DNA from: UBA4416 sp963422675
GTDB taxonomy: Bacteria > Bacteroidota > Bacteroidia > B-17B0 > Aurantibacillaceae
DNA length: 64,000 nt
Assembly (NCBI GenBank): GCA_963422675.2
Contig: CAXVYS010000025.1
Span: forward strand, 62,001-126,000
Direction of reading: 5' to 3'
Below are positions 44,975 to 53,880 of the stretch, one piece after another (the stretch's first letter is position 1; each line of letters opens with the position of its first letter). The notes beneath the pieces are model-generated. The model made no database searches. It was not told where the DNA came from and saw only the letters and a program-made list of their open reading frames with translations. The position numbers were made by a program, and so were the translations under genes.

Positions 44975-47290
44975 ATGAATGTAGAAAACATTAAATCAGA
45001 ATTACAGCAGGTATTGGATAGCGATGTAGCGCTAAGAAAAGAATACAATGTAATTAAGCGCTCTTTAAGTGATTACCGCAATCAGCTAATCGAACGCGAT
45101 GAAGACTGTAAACGCTTACAGGTTTCGATTGATGTGTTAAACACCAAGCTCATGGTAATGGAGCGTGACAATACGAATTTGAAAGGCGAAGTAAGCTCTT
45201 TTAAAGAATTACGTAACACCATCAGGGAACAACTACAGGAAAAACAAACCGAAATTGACGGTTTATTACTAAAGATCGATGAGTTAACCAACCAACTTTC
45301 TACCATTTCTGCTGAATACGAATTACAGATTGCCGACCTACACTCTGCATCACAGGAAGACATTACAGCATTAAAATCAACTTACGATTCACAGATCAAC
45401 GAATTAAAAACAAACTCTACCTATCAGCAAAGCGGTATCCGTACAGAGCTTGAACATAAAATTGCAGAACTAACCCAAAGCTTCGAATTATCTCAGGGGG
45501 AAACAGTTTCTTCTTACGAATCAAAAATTGCAGTACTTACATCAGATTATAATTCTAATCTTGAATCTCTTAAACAGGAATCAGAAAATCGCATTTCTTC
45601 TTTATCAGGTAATAGTGAGGAAACCTTAACAGAGTTAACCAACGAGTACGAAGTAAAAATAAACGCGTTAACCGATCAATGGAATTCTGAAAAAACGGAA
45701 TTAGTTTCAGGTTACGAATCGCGCATTTCCTCTTTATCAGAATCTTTTACAAGCGAAAAAGAAACCTTAACCTTAGGTTACGAATTTCAAATTGCTGACC
45801 TGAATTCGCAATTGGTAAGCAAACAAACAGCCTTTGAAACAGAGTTAAACTCCGCAGTTGAATCGTTAACTTCTTCTTTTCAGGAAAAAGAAAATGCTTT
45901 AACAACGAGCTTCGAAGCACAAATTGCTTCATTCCAAAATGAATCGGGTGAACTCACGGATAAACTGGTTTCTGAGTTTGAAGAAAAATTATCACACACC
46001 GTGATCCATTCTACTTCTCAAAATTCAAAATTGTCAGAAGAACTAAATAACCTGACTTCTGAGAATGAAACCTTAAAATTAACGATTGACACCTTAAACG
46101 AAAGTATCTCTTCCCAAACAGCTCAATTACATCTGTTGAATGAAGAAACGACGTCTAAGTCTGCAGAAATTACCTCGCAGGGCGAACGTTACCTGGCTTT
46201 GGTATCTGATTTTGAAAGCTACAAAAATGCTCAGCTTTCCAGTATGGATGAACAAATATCGGCTCTTCACACAAAAATTTCTGAGCTTGAATGGGCGATA
46301 GCTTCAAAAGATGTAACCATTAGTGAATTAACGTCTAGTATTGAAGCACAAACAACTCAATATAATGAGTTAACAACTTCTCACGCTTCTTTACAGGAGC
46401 AATTTCAACATTTAAGCTCAACGTTTGAGGCTGAAAAAAATAATTTCGATAATTTTATTAATGAATTATCTACTGGTAATGCTCAGCAATTAGAAACGAA
46501 AGAGGTAGAGTTTACCAAGCTACTGGCGGAAAACACTTCTTTGATTTCTGAAATTGATGCTATTGCCGATAAATTGGAAAGCACTGAACAACAATTAGAA
46601 TTAGTTCATACGGAATTATCCGAATTAAAAATTGTTGCGGAAGGCAGAGCGGAAGATTTAAAGGATACTTTAAATACCAAGAATTTTGAAATTACGACCC
46701 TTACAGCAAACAATTCAGCTTTACAGGCTGAAATGGATCTGTTAAAATCCGAAGTGGAAAATTTACGCAGTGAGTTGACCATCTCTGCTTCATCGGGAGA
46801 AGAAGCTTCTAAATGGGAGCAGGAATACCGCGGGTTGGTTTCTAAAAATGAAGAATTAAGCCAAGAATTGCTTTCTTACCAGGCAACTATCGTCACGTTA
46901 AATAATGAGATTTCTCATTTAGGAGAGAGTATTTCTGCCTTTGAAAGCGAAATTACGAACTTAAGATCTTCCACGAAAGCGGAAGAACAGGATGCCTTTA
47001 TTGACCGCTTATTTAAACAAATCGATATTTTAAGCGACGATCGCTTAAGCTTATTGAACGAAAAAGAAGAAATGGCCAATCAGTTGTTAAAAATGACTGA
47101 AACGGTCTCTAATATTTCTCAACAAGTTGATTATCATGACGTTGATATTAAACAATTGGATAATCACCGAAAAAATGTTATTTTAGCAAATAGTTCAAGT
47201 AATTCCGGTTCTGATAAAACCGTTATGAAAAAACAAATAAATGAGTTGGTGCGTGAAATTGATAAATGTATAGCTCTGTTGAGTGCTTAA
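44975..47290 (+). CDS. Long coiled-coil protein upstream of zapA
   Basis: 771 residues, almost entirely coiled coil, no signal peptide or membrane segment. Between about 140 and 300 there are repeated units of about 30-40 residues of the type YESRISSLSESFTSEKETL. The C-terminal end (VREIDKCIALLSA) is the only part not repetitive. Encoded 20 bases before zapA, so probably in the division/cytoskeleton-linked unit zapA-rny; a structural role around division or chromosome organisation is inference. No homolog recognised. Confidence 0.65.
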   Translation: MNVENIKSELQQVLDSDVALRKEYNVIKRSLSDYRNQLIERDEDCKRLQVSIDVLNTKLMVMERDNTNLKGEVSSFKELRNTIREQLQEKQTEIDGLLLKIDELTNQLSTISAEYELQIADLHSASQEDITALKSTYDSQINELKTNSTYQQSGIRTELEHKIAELTQSFELSQGETVSSYESKIAVLTSDYNSNLESLKQESENRISSLSGNSEETLTELTNEYEVKINALTDQWNSEKTELVSGYESRISSLSESFTSEKETLTLGYEFQIADLNSQLVSKQTAFETELNSAVESLTSSFQEKENALTTSFEAQIASFQNESGELTDKLVSEFEEKLSHTVIHSTSQNSKLSEELNNLTSENETLKLTIDTLNESISSQTAQLHLLNEETTSKSAEITSQGERYLALVSDFESYKNAQLSSMDEQISALHTKISELEWAIASKDVTISELTSSIEAQTTQYNELTTSHASLQEQFQHLSSTFEAEKNNFDNFINELSTGNAQQLETKEVEFTKLLAENTSLISEIDAIADKLESTEQQLELVHTELSELKIVAEGRAEDLKDTLNTKNFEITTLTANNSALQAEMDLLKSEVENLRSELTISASSGEEASKWEQEYRGLVSKNEELSQELLSYQATIVTLNNEISHLGESISAFESEITNLRSSTKAEEQDAFIDRLFKQIDILSDDRLSLLNEKEEMANQLLKMTETVSNISQQVDYHDVDIKQLDNHRKNVILANSSSNSGSDKTVMKKQINELVREIDKCIALLSA

Positions 47291-47310
47291 AAGAAAATTA
47301 GCTTGGTTTA

Positions 47311-47619
47311 ATGAGCGACGTAAGTGTTAAAGTAGAAATTGCCGGCGGATTGTATCCGTTGAGGATTAAAAGTGAAGACGAGCGCAACGTTAGACAAGCT
47401 GTAGAACTTATAAATCAGAAAATTTCGGAGTTGGAAAGAACTTACGGAGTAAAAGATAAAAAAGATGTGTTGGCTATGGTTGCTTTACAATTAGTATCAG
47501 AATTGTACAAGCAAAAGAATACAGCCGAACAAGAGTTAAGCACTCTGAAAATTGTGTTGGAAGATGTAGAACAAATGCTTGTGAAACATCAGAATAACAT
47601 AAAAAATACAGAAGAATAA
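47311..47619 (+). CDS. zapA: Cell division protein ZapA
   Basis: 102 residues with the ZapA head (VKVEIAGGLYPLRIKSEDERNVRQAVELINQKI) and a C-terminal coiled coil. Binds and bundles FtsZ. Sits after the coiled-coil gene and before rny, as in many Bacteroidota. A strong hairpin terminator follows. Confidence 0.9.
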   Translation: MSDVSVKVEIAGGLYPLRIKSEDERNVRQAVELINQKISELERTYGVKDKKDVLAMVALQLVSELYKQKNTAEQELSTLKIVLEDVEQMLVKHQNNIKNTEE

Positions 47620-47649
47620 TATATAACCGTCTTTAATTAGACCCTTTTT

Positions 47650-47698
47650 AACGCACAGGTAATTTGAAAGAAAATCAGGTTACTTTGTGCGTTTTTTG
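47650..47698 (+). terminator. Intrinsic terminator between zapA and rny
   Basis: Arms AACGCACA (47650-47657) and TGTGCGTT (47686-47693), extended inward by GGTAA/TTACT, then a T run (47692-47697). Ends the zapA transcript. Confidence 0.75.
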
Positions 47699-47766
47699 TT
47701 GATCGATGTTTGGATAGTCGCCCCGGATAAAGATCAAATAATATAAACCATGTGCGACAAAAAATT

Positions 47767-49311
47767 ATGACAGTATTTATATTTATAGCAGTAGCATTGA
47801 TCGCAGGCGTTGTAGCCGGTTTTGTCATTGCAAATTCCAAGCTTAACAAAAGCAGTGTTCAGGAAAAACAGAATCTTATTAAAGAAGCTGAAGTAAAAGC
47901 CGAATCACTTAAACAGGAAAAAATATTACAAGCCAAAGAAAAATTCCTTCAGTTGAAATCAGAACATGATAAAGCTGTAAACGAAAGAAATACACAATTA
48001 TCGCAACTTGAAAATAAAGCAAAACAGCGCGAAGGCGATTTGGCTAAAAAAATTGAGGATATCACTAAAAAAGATAAAGAACTTGAGGCTCAAAGAACTC
48101 AACTAAACTCCCAGGTTGAAACCTATAAAAAGAGAAACGAAGAAATTGAAAAATCGCACCGTAAACAAGTAGAGTTACTTGAAAAGGTATCAGGTTTAAG
48201 CGCGGATGATGCAAAAGCACAACTGGTGGAAAGCGTAAAAGCAGAAGCTAAAACCGAAGCCATGGCCTTTATTAAAGATACCATGGATGAAGCAAAGCTT
48301 ACAGCCAATAAGGAAGCTAAAAAAATTATTATCCAATCCATACAACGTTTGGCAACAGAAACCGCTATTGAAAACTCGGTTACTATTTTCCATATTGAAA
48401 GTGATGAGATTAAAGGACGTATCATTGGGCGTGAAGGAAGAAACATTCGTGCACTGGAAGCCGCTACAGGTGTAGAGGTTATTGTGGATGATACTCCGGA
48501 TGCCATTACCCTATCCTGCTTTGATTCTATTCGCCGCGAAATCTGTCGTTTATCGTTACACCAATTGGTAACAGACGGGCGTATACATCCTGCCCGTATT
48601 GAAGAGATTGTAGAGAAAACGAAAAAAATGATTGATGAAGAAATCGTGGAAACAGGTAAACGTACCTGTATCGACTTAGGTATTCATGGTTTACATCCTG
48701 AACTGATCAGAATGGTAGGACGTATGAAATACCGTTCTTCTTACGGTCAAAATCTATTACAACACAGCCGCGAGGTAGCAAACCTTTGTGCTATTATGGC
48801 CAGCGAAATGGGCTTAAATCCTAAGATTGCCAAACGTGCCGGGTTATTACACGATATTGGGAAAGTACCTGATGAAGAACCTGAATTACCACATGCTATC
48901 CTGGGGATGAAACTGGCAGAAAAATACAAAGAGAAACCGGAAGTATGCAATGCCATTGGTGCCCATCATGATGAAATTGAAATGACTACTTTATATTCAC
49001 CAATTGTACAGGTGTGTGATGCCATTAGCGGAGCAAGACCGGGAGCAAGACGTGAAGTTGCCGAGCAGTACATGAAACGTTTAAAAGATCTGGAAGCGTT
49101 GGCTTTATCGTATGATGGTGTTGAAAAAACCTATGCGATACAGGCAGGTAGAGAAGTACGTGTATTAGTTTCTGCTGATAAAGTAGACGATAAACAATCA
49201 GAACAATTAGCCTTTGATATTTCACAGAAAATACAAACTGAAATGACCTACCCTGGACAGGTTAAGGTAACCGTGATCAGAGAAGTAAGAGCTACGGCTT
49301 ACGCCAAATAA
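47767..49311 (+). CDS. rny: Ribonuclease Y
   Basis: 514 residues from ATG 47767 (a GTG at 47752 is also in frame). N-terminal membrane anchor (VFIFIAVALIAGVVAGFVIA), a coiled coil, KH domain (ESDEIKGRIIGREGRNIRALE), and HD domain with LLHDIGKVPDEEPELPHA. Membrane-bound endoribonuclease starting mRNA decay. A terminator follows directly. Confidence 0.93.
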   Translation: MTVFIFIAVALIAGVVAGFVIANSKLNKSSVQEKQNLIKEAEVKAESLKQEKILQAKEKFLQLKSEHDKAVNERNTQLSQLENKAKQREGDLAKKIEDITKKDKELEAQRTQLNSQVETYKKRNEEIEKSHRKQVELLEKVSGLSADDAKAQLVESVKAEAKTEAMAFIKDTMDEAKLTANKEAKKIIIQSIQRLATETAIENSVTIFHIESDEIKGRIIGREGRNIRALEAATGVEVIVDDTPDAITLSCFDSIRREICRLSLHQLVTDGRIHPARIEEIVEKTKKMIDEEIVETGKRTCIDLGIHGLHPELIRMVGRMKYRSSYGQNLLQHSREVANLCAIMASEMGLNPKIAKRAGLLHDIGKVPDEEPELPHAILGMKLAEKYKEKPEVCNAIGAHHDEIEMTTLYSPIVQVCDAISGARPGARREVAEQYMKRLKDLEALALSYDGVEKTYAIQAGREVRVLVSADKVDDKQSEQLAFDISQKIQTEMTYPGQVKVTVIREVRATAYAK

Positions 49312-49329
49312 TTGAACTTATGCTATTGC

Positions 49330-49363
49330 AAAAGCCGTCGCGATCTATCGTGACGGCTTTTTT
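49330..49363 (+). terminator. Intrinsic terminator after rny
   Basis: Arms AAAAGCCGTC (49330-49339) and GACGGCTTTT (49352-49361) followed by more T. Strong rho-independent form. Confidence 0.85.
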
Positions 49364-49466
49364 ATTATATTTACATATAAGCCCGCGCCTGTAGATCCTT
49401 TGTAAGTGGTTGTAAGCATTTGAAATGACCTTGTAGCGGGTAGTTAGCAGAAATTTAAATAAATTT

Positions 49467-49757
49467 ATGGCAAAACCAAGAATATTCGTAAGCTCGACTT
49501 ACATAGATTTAAAACATGCACGTAGACATATAGAATCGTTTATAAAACAAGTAGGTTATGAAACCGTTCTATTTGAAAGTGGGGATATAACCTTTCATCA
49601 TGATTTAGTTCTTGATGAGTCATGCTACGCGGAAATTGAGACTTGCCACATGCTAATTTTAATTATTGGAGGAAAGTATGGCAGTGCAGCTTCAGAACAC
49701 GAACTAGAATCTCATAAAATAAAAGATAAAGAAATTCTTTTTTATAATTCTATATGA
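49467..49757 (+). pseudogene. Truncated DUF4062 protein gene
   Basis: 96 residues match the start of DUF4062 proteins (KPRIFVSSTYIDLKHARRHIESFIKQ, DESCYAEIETCHMLILIIGGKYGS), which are normally several hundred residues and often act as effector-associated domains. The reading frame ends abruptly after ILFYNSI, just before the transposase region, so the gene is probably cut. Nothing downstream continues it. A functional short form cannot be excluded. Confidence 0.65.
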
Positions 49758-49896
49758 TGTATTAGAATAATGTAGGAAGTTTAATCTACTTTTCAAAAAT
49801 AGATCATAACTACCACATCATCAAATCCTTAGGATTGTTTGGAAATTCCGGAATTTGCCGAATCTTTCGTAAATTAGCTTATATCAAGGGTTTAAC

Positions 49897-50025
49897 ATGA
49901 AAACAGTTACAATAATTCATCAGTTCAGTAAATTATCTTATTCTCAGCAGCAAGAATTACTGGATCAATTAAAGTTTACTTTATCAGAAAGTAGACCGAT
50001 ATTAAATCAGTTTAATGTTAGATAG
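49897..50025 (+). pseudogene. Short ORF preceding the transposase frame
   Basis: ATG at 49897 gives 42 residues (MKTVTIIHQFSKLSYSQQQ...) ending at TAG 50023-50025. It overlaps the next frame by 11 bases in another phase and has normal base composition. It may be the N-terminal piece of the transposase after a frameshift or deletion, which would explain the missing zinc-ribbon part. Confidence 0.35.
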
Positions 50026-50725
50026 TAGGAGTATAAGGAGTATATCTAAGGAGTTGGGTTTATCTACAAAGACTGTATTTGATTGGAGGCATAAGGTGTT
50101 GGGGTCTTTTCAGAATATTTTCACAAAGGAGTATAGGGGTATTGTGGAGACGGATAGTGTATTTTTCAGGTTTAGTCAGAAGGGTCGTAAGAAGGATTTT
50201 GTAAATATGGGTAGGAAGAAACGGGGAATAAATAATCAACAGGTATCTGTATTATTTACGATGGATAGGTATAGGACTTATGATTTTAGGGTAATGAAGT
50301 TGGGTAAGATGGATGTAGAAGGAATTGATAGGGTAATTGATAAGAGTAGGTTTAATAAGGAGAATGTGGTTTGTTCGGATAGTGAGTGGAGTTTGATAAA
50401 TGTGTTTAAGGAGATGGGGTTGGATCATAAGACGTTTAAATCTGGTTTGGGAGTTTATGGATTGGATGGGGTTTATCATGTGAATAATTTGAATAATGTA
50501 GTAAGTAGGATAAGGGGATGGGTATTAGGAAATTTTCGTTCTATATCGACGAAGTATTTGGGTAATTATTTGAATTGGTTTGCTATGATGGAGATATTGA
50601 AGGATAGGGATAGAAAGGGAGATAAGATGTGGGATTATATTTTGATGGATAGTAATTCTTTTGGAAGGAATAGGAAGGTGGAGGAGAGTTATAGGGAGTT
50701 GTTGATGTTGTCTGGAATTAAATAG
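50015..50725 (+). mobile_element. IS1595-family transposase, N-terminally shortened
   Basis: 236 residues resembling the catalytic (ISXO2-like) domain of IS1595-type transposases: a helix-turn-helix start (SISKELGLSTKTVFDWRHKVLG), first catalytic Asp in GIVETDSVFF, second Asp in VVCSDSEWSL, and YHVNNLNNVVSRIRGW in the third (Asn) position, then YLGNYLNWFAMM. Full-length family members have about 60-100 more residues with a zinc ribbon at the N-terminus, absent here. The plus strand is extremely poor in C over 50026-50725 and uses AGG/GGG/GTG codons, unlike all neighbours. No terminal inverted repeats found by eye. Probably a decayed or foreign element. Confidence 0.7.
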
Positions 50726-50753
50726 TTGTATATTTGATAAACAACTATATAAA

Positions 50754-51131
50754 ATGAAAGACATTAGAATAAATACATATTCAACATGGGAGAGAAGTAC
50801 AAGTATTTTTGGTGTACATACAACTCCTTTATTATTACTGGTTGAAATAAAAAATAATACAAATACCAATTTTGAAATTACTGGAATTTGTATTTCAACA
50901 AAAAACAATTATTTTTTCTTTGAAACATCAACCGATATTTTACACACAAATAGTAATCAGATAGTAAAACCTCACTCAAAATTTGAATTTAAAATTGATG
51001 TTAGACATATAATAGAAAATTATAGTTCTACTAAGAACTTTACAGTTAAAGTAATTAGTGATAATGAAAGTTATGAATCACTGAAAATATCGGTTAGTGA
51101 TTTACAAAATATTCAATCAATTTATAATTAA
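50754..51131 (+). CDS. Hypothetical protein
   Basis: 125 residues, low-GC, no signal peptide or membrane segment. Beta-rich pattern (TPLLLLVEIKNNTNTNFEITGICISTK, FEFKIDVRHIIENY) suggests an Ig-like or C2-type sandwich. Not recognised. Its stop overlaps the stop of a small minus-strand ORF. Lies in the accessory region directly after the transposase, so it may be recently acquired. Confidence 0.6.
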   Translation: MKDIRINTYSTWERSTSIFGVHTTPLLLLVEIKNNTNTNFEITGICISTKNNYFFFETSTDILHTNSNQIVKPHSKFEFKIDVRHIIENYSSTKNFTVKVISDNESYESLKISVSDLQNIQSIYN

Positions 51132-51229
51132 CTGACTTTAACAATAATTCGATTAGGATCTTTTCTGAGTTCCTCAATATCTACTATTTCCCAATAACCA
51201 TTATTAATATTTGATTGTGTTTCTCCCAT
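51128..51229 (-). CDS. Very small ORF (33 residues)
   Basis: Minus-strand frame starting at ATG 51229 and reading MGETQSNINNGYWEIVDI..., then EELRKDPNRIIVKVS, with stop at 51128. A purine-rich tract precedes the start. The amino-acid composition looks protein-like, not random, but length is too short for certainty. Its end overlaps the stop of the plus-strand hypothetical gene. Confidence 0.3.
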   Translation of the reverse strand: MGETQSNINNGYWEIVDIEELRKDPNRIIVKVS

Positions 51230-51373
51230 TTATTTTATACAGAAAAAAAAGAGAAAGTTTATTCTTTAGTTAATTCAATTAATTCCACATCCAAGATAGA
51301 GGGTACTTATCAAGAGTTTATAAAAGGATTGGATTTTTCCACAAAGTAGTATCTTTATTGTATAATAAATACC

Positions 51374-52696
51374 ATGTTGGAACAAACGATAATTAACGAA
51401 ATATTTAATTTTTTTACTGAATCAGAAGATTTTAATGGGATTCTATTATCAAAACTCGCTAAAAAAGTCAACATTGATTACAAAGAAATTTTGCCTCTTA
51501 TAGAATCTCTTATAAAAAATGATAGTGTTTCAATTCAATATGGTGTAAATCCTCATATTATTCGTTTAGGTCATTTTGATGAGGAAATGCAATTAAAAGT
51601 TTTAGAAGAAGCAAAAAAGAATGAAGTTAAAGTACTTTTCTCTTTTGAATCTTTTGATTCGGAGATTCCAATGTCACCAATAACTAGTGATACTCATCCA
51701 ATATGTATATATCCAAGTAAATTATATTTAAAAAATAATGTGATCACAACAAAATATGATACATCACCATTTTCCAAACGTTTAGGATATGGTGACCCAC
51801 AAATTTTCCCTTTATTTTTTGATATAGATGTTATTGATAGATACTTTAATAATCCAAGGTATCGTTTTAAATTTGATGATTATAGTGGATCAATTTCAAT
51901 CGTTGAAACACGAACTAATCCCTCATCTTTAAGAGAAAACGACCAAATCTTTCTAAAAACTTTTGGTTTAGGTTATAATGATTCAAATGAACGTGTAATA
52001 GTAGCATATTTAAGATACTTATCAGATTTATCCTCGGAACATCAAGTATATTGGAATTCTAAATTAGTAGATACACCATGTACAATGGTTAAGGAATATT
52101 ATCAGAATACAATTCTTGGAGATTGGACGGAAAGTCGATCAACGTTCTCCGCATTTATTGAAGAACAAAGACTAATAAATGAAATGAGTTTTTTAATTAC
52201 AGGAAAGTACTTGTTTAGAGAAACATTTGAGGATAATAAAAGACCTAAAGAATTTACATTTTTTAATTCTCCAACCCTCATGAATTATGAAGGGTTCATC
52301 AATCTTTTAGATAAAATGATTTCTGAAAATATTAATAAAGGATTTTTCAAAGATGAAATAGAAGGGTTTGAAACAATTACTATTCCTGGTGGTATGATTG
52401 AACGAAGATTAAAGGGAACTTTAACATTATTAAATGAATGGTTAAAAAGTAAAGACCCAACTGGATTTGAACAATTGATGGGTCCTTTTAAAGAGGTTAG
52501 AAGTGAAAGACAGAGTCCAGCACATAAAATAAATGAGAATTATTATGATAAAGAATTTTTTAAGAAACAAATGGATATACTTAAAAAGGTTCACAAATCA
52601 TTAGTTCATCTAAGACATATTTTTCAATTAAATCCATTAACTTCTTCTGTCAAAATACCTGAATGGATTGAAAAAAATATAATAAAGGACTTCTAA
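51374..52696 (+). CDS. Orphan protein with predicted N-terminal winged helix
   Basis: 440 residues, cytosolic. The first ~65 residues look like a winged-helix DNA-binding domain (LLSKLAKKVNIDYKEILPLIESLIKNDSVSI). The middle is a mixed alpha/beta region without known motif (VLFSFESFDSEIPMSPIT; PQIFPLFFDIDVIDRYF). The C-terminal part is helical (KKQMDILKKVHKSLVHLRHIFQ). Composition is AT-rich like the rest of the accessory region. Not recognised; being alone between a transposase and repeat-flanked genes it is a candidate defence or other accessory gene, without direct evidence. Confidence 0.65.
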   Translation: MLEQTIINEIFNFFTESEDFNGILLSKLAKKVNIDYKEILPLIESLIKNDSVSIQYGVNPHIIRLGHFDEEMQLKVLEEAKKNEVKVLFSFESFDSEIPMSPITSDTHPICIYPSKLYLKNNVITTKYDTSPFSKRLGYGDPQIFPLFFDIDVIDRYFNNPRYRFKFDDYSGSISIVETRTNPSSLRENDQIFLKTFGLGYNDSNERVIVAYLRYLSDLSSEHQVYWNSKLVDTPCTMVKEYYQNTILGDWTESRSTFSAFIEEQRLINEMSFLITGKYLFRETFEDNKRPKEFTFFNSPTLMNYEGFINLLDKMISENINKGFFKDEIEGFETITIPGGMIERRLKGTLTLLNEWLKSKDPTGFEQLMGPFKEVRSERQSPAHKINENYYDKEFFKKQMDILKKVHKSLVHLRHIFQLNPLTSSVKIPEWIEKNIIKDF

Positions 52697-52789
52697 ATCA
52701 ATTGTGATAAGTCTATATTCAGGACTTTTACAAATCTTCTAATTAAATTACTTATTAAAAACTTTTTGGTATTTTTAAGTATAAGTTTC

Positions 52790-52936
52790 ATGATTAAACA
52801 TGAACATAAACCACCATTTATTAAATGGATTAAAATTTATATTGTTCGAAAATATAAAATAACTAAATGGAAATTAACATACAGAATTAAATATGGTGAA
52901 TTCCCAAAACATGGGATGTGTCCAGTTAATCTTTAA
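52790..52936 (+). CDS. Small basic ORF (48 residues)
   Basis: In the 305-base gap after the 440-residue gene: ATG 52790 to TAA 52936, strongly basic and aromatic (HKPPFIKWIKIYIVRKYKI...). No other content is visible in this gap. Possibly a small real protein or a chance frame in AT-rich DNA. Confidence 0.3.
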   Translation: MIKHEHKPPFIKWIKIYIVRKYKITKWKLTYRIKYGEFPKHGMCPVNL

Positions 52937-53001
52937 CCAAAAGATGTTTAATACTTTCAACTTTAGCTTGGAAAATCATTTATTTTGAAGAACGTGGAAA
53001 A

Positions 53002-53232
53002 TTGTTATTCTGTCCTAACCCCACTATGTATGTTGACAGTACGTCAATATTTATGAAGTATAATTATGACGATAATAAAAACAGTTTAAAGGTAATATCG
53101 TACGAAATAAATCCTGAAAAACCAGACACAATTCCTGTTCAGATTTCCAAATTTAAAGATAAATCAATGCAATGGGAAATGATTTTCAATAAAGACACGA
53201 TTCAAATGGAATTGAAGAAAGAGAATCCTTAA
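53002..53232 (+). pseudogene. C-terminal gene fragment
   Basis: The listed frame begins at a TTG and the reading frame stays open upstream to about 52937 (…LAWKIIYFEERGKLLFCPNPTM) with no ATG, so it seems to be the remainder of a longer gene. The visible part reads MYVDSTSIFMKYNYDD... through MELKKENP. An ATG at 53026 could serve as an internal start. Not recognised. Lies immediately before the nested-hairpin repeat. Confidence 0.4.
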
Positions 53233-53247
53233 GAAAAAAAACGAACG

Positions 53248-53385
53248 CCTAACACACGGATTGCTCCAGCTTTGCAGACATCAAAGTATTTGCAAAAGCG
53301 GTCCTCCAGCCGGCAGAAAGACTCCCGAAAGCTATCGGGATATTTTTGCTTTGCAAATGTCCATAAAACATTTAGCTTTGTTAGG
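53248..53385. repeat. Nested-hairpin repeat, copy A
   Basis: Three nested inverted repeats: CCTAACA (53248-53254)/TGTTAGG (53379-53385), ATTTGCAAA (53288-53296)/TTTGCAAAT (53350-53358), TCCCGA/TCGGGA around 53323-53340. The outer pair looks like integron attC core bases (GCCTAAC). Related copies at 55444-55546 and 56086-56168. The remaining DNA to 53504 contains ACGTTATAACC (about 53437) and no gene. Confidence 0.6.
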
Positions 53386-53504
53386 AGCTTTCGGTTAGAA
53401 GCCGTTTAAAAAACCGCACTAGGTAAAGCTGCAAAACGTTATAACCAATTGCAGCAGGACAGCATTTCGTTCGACAAAATAACATATCGACAGACGTATT
53501 AATT

Positions 53505-53873
53505 ATGACAATACAAATTCTTAAATCCAAAATTCAAGGTGTTATCGTGACAGAAAGCAATATTGAATATCCCGGTAGCATTTCTTTGCCGGCTGAATTA
53601 TTAGCGGCTTCAGGAATAAAACAATTCGAGCTCGTTCATGTAAACAACAAAACAAACGGACATAGAATTATTACTTATGCGGTAAAAAATAATCAAAAGG
53701 GACGAGTAACCATCAATGGTGCAGCTTCAAAGTTTTTTCAAAAAGGCGACATCGTTCATGTATTGGCATTCGCTTTTATTAACGAATCCGAGGCAGAAAT
53801 GTTCCGACCAACCCTTGTTCTTACGGACAAAGAAAATAATGTAACTGAAAGCAAACCTTATACGATTGATTAA
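53505..53873 (+). CDS. panD: Aspartate 1-decarboxylase (pyruvoyl enzyme)
   Basis: 122 residues, matching PanD end to end. All key positions agree with the E. coli enzyme numbering: Lys9, Tyr22, cleavage site Gly24-Ser25 (YPGSIS), Arg54, Thr57, Tyr58, and Asn71 in NGAAS (E. coli Asn72). The pro-enzyme self-cleaves at Gly-Ser and the Ser becomes pyruvoyl; it decarboxylates aspartate to beta-alanine. Usually panD sits with panC/panB; here it starts a three-gene unit with a GNAT-like gene (7 bases downstream) and ubiA. May be an extra copy with a specialised role. Confidence 0.88.
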   Translation: MTIQILKSKIQGVIVTESNIEYPGSISLPAELLAASGIKQFELVHVNNKTNGHRIITYAVKNNQKGRVTINGAASKFFQKGDIVHVLAFAFINESEAEMFRPTLVLTDKENNVTESKPYTID

Positions 53874-53880
53874 ATAAGTG

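Noticed and set aside
45082..45932. Minus-strand frames inside the coiled-coil gene
   Set aside because: Serine/leucine-rich antisense of the repetitive coiled coil; the plus frame fits much better.
47650..47698. Possible 6S-like RNA after zapA
   Set aside because: Only a 49-base hairpin with T run is present, far shorter than 6S RNA; a terminator explains it.
49761..50772. ATTAGAATAA on both sides of the transposase as target duplication
   Set aside because: AT-rich 10-mer, longer than the usual 8-base duplication of this family, and the right copy lies inside an ORF; chance is likely.
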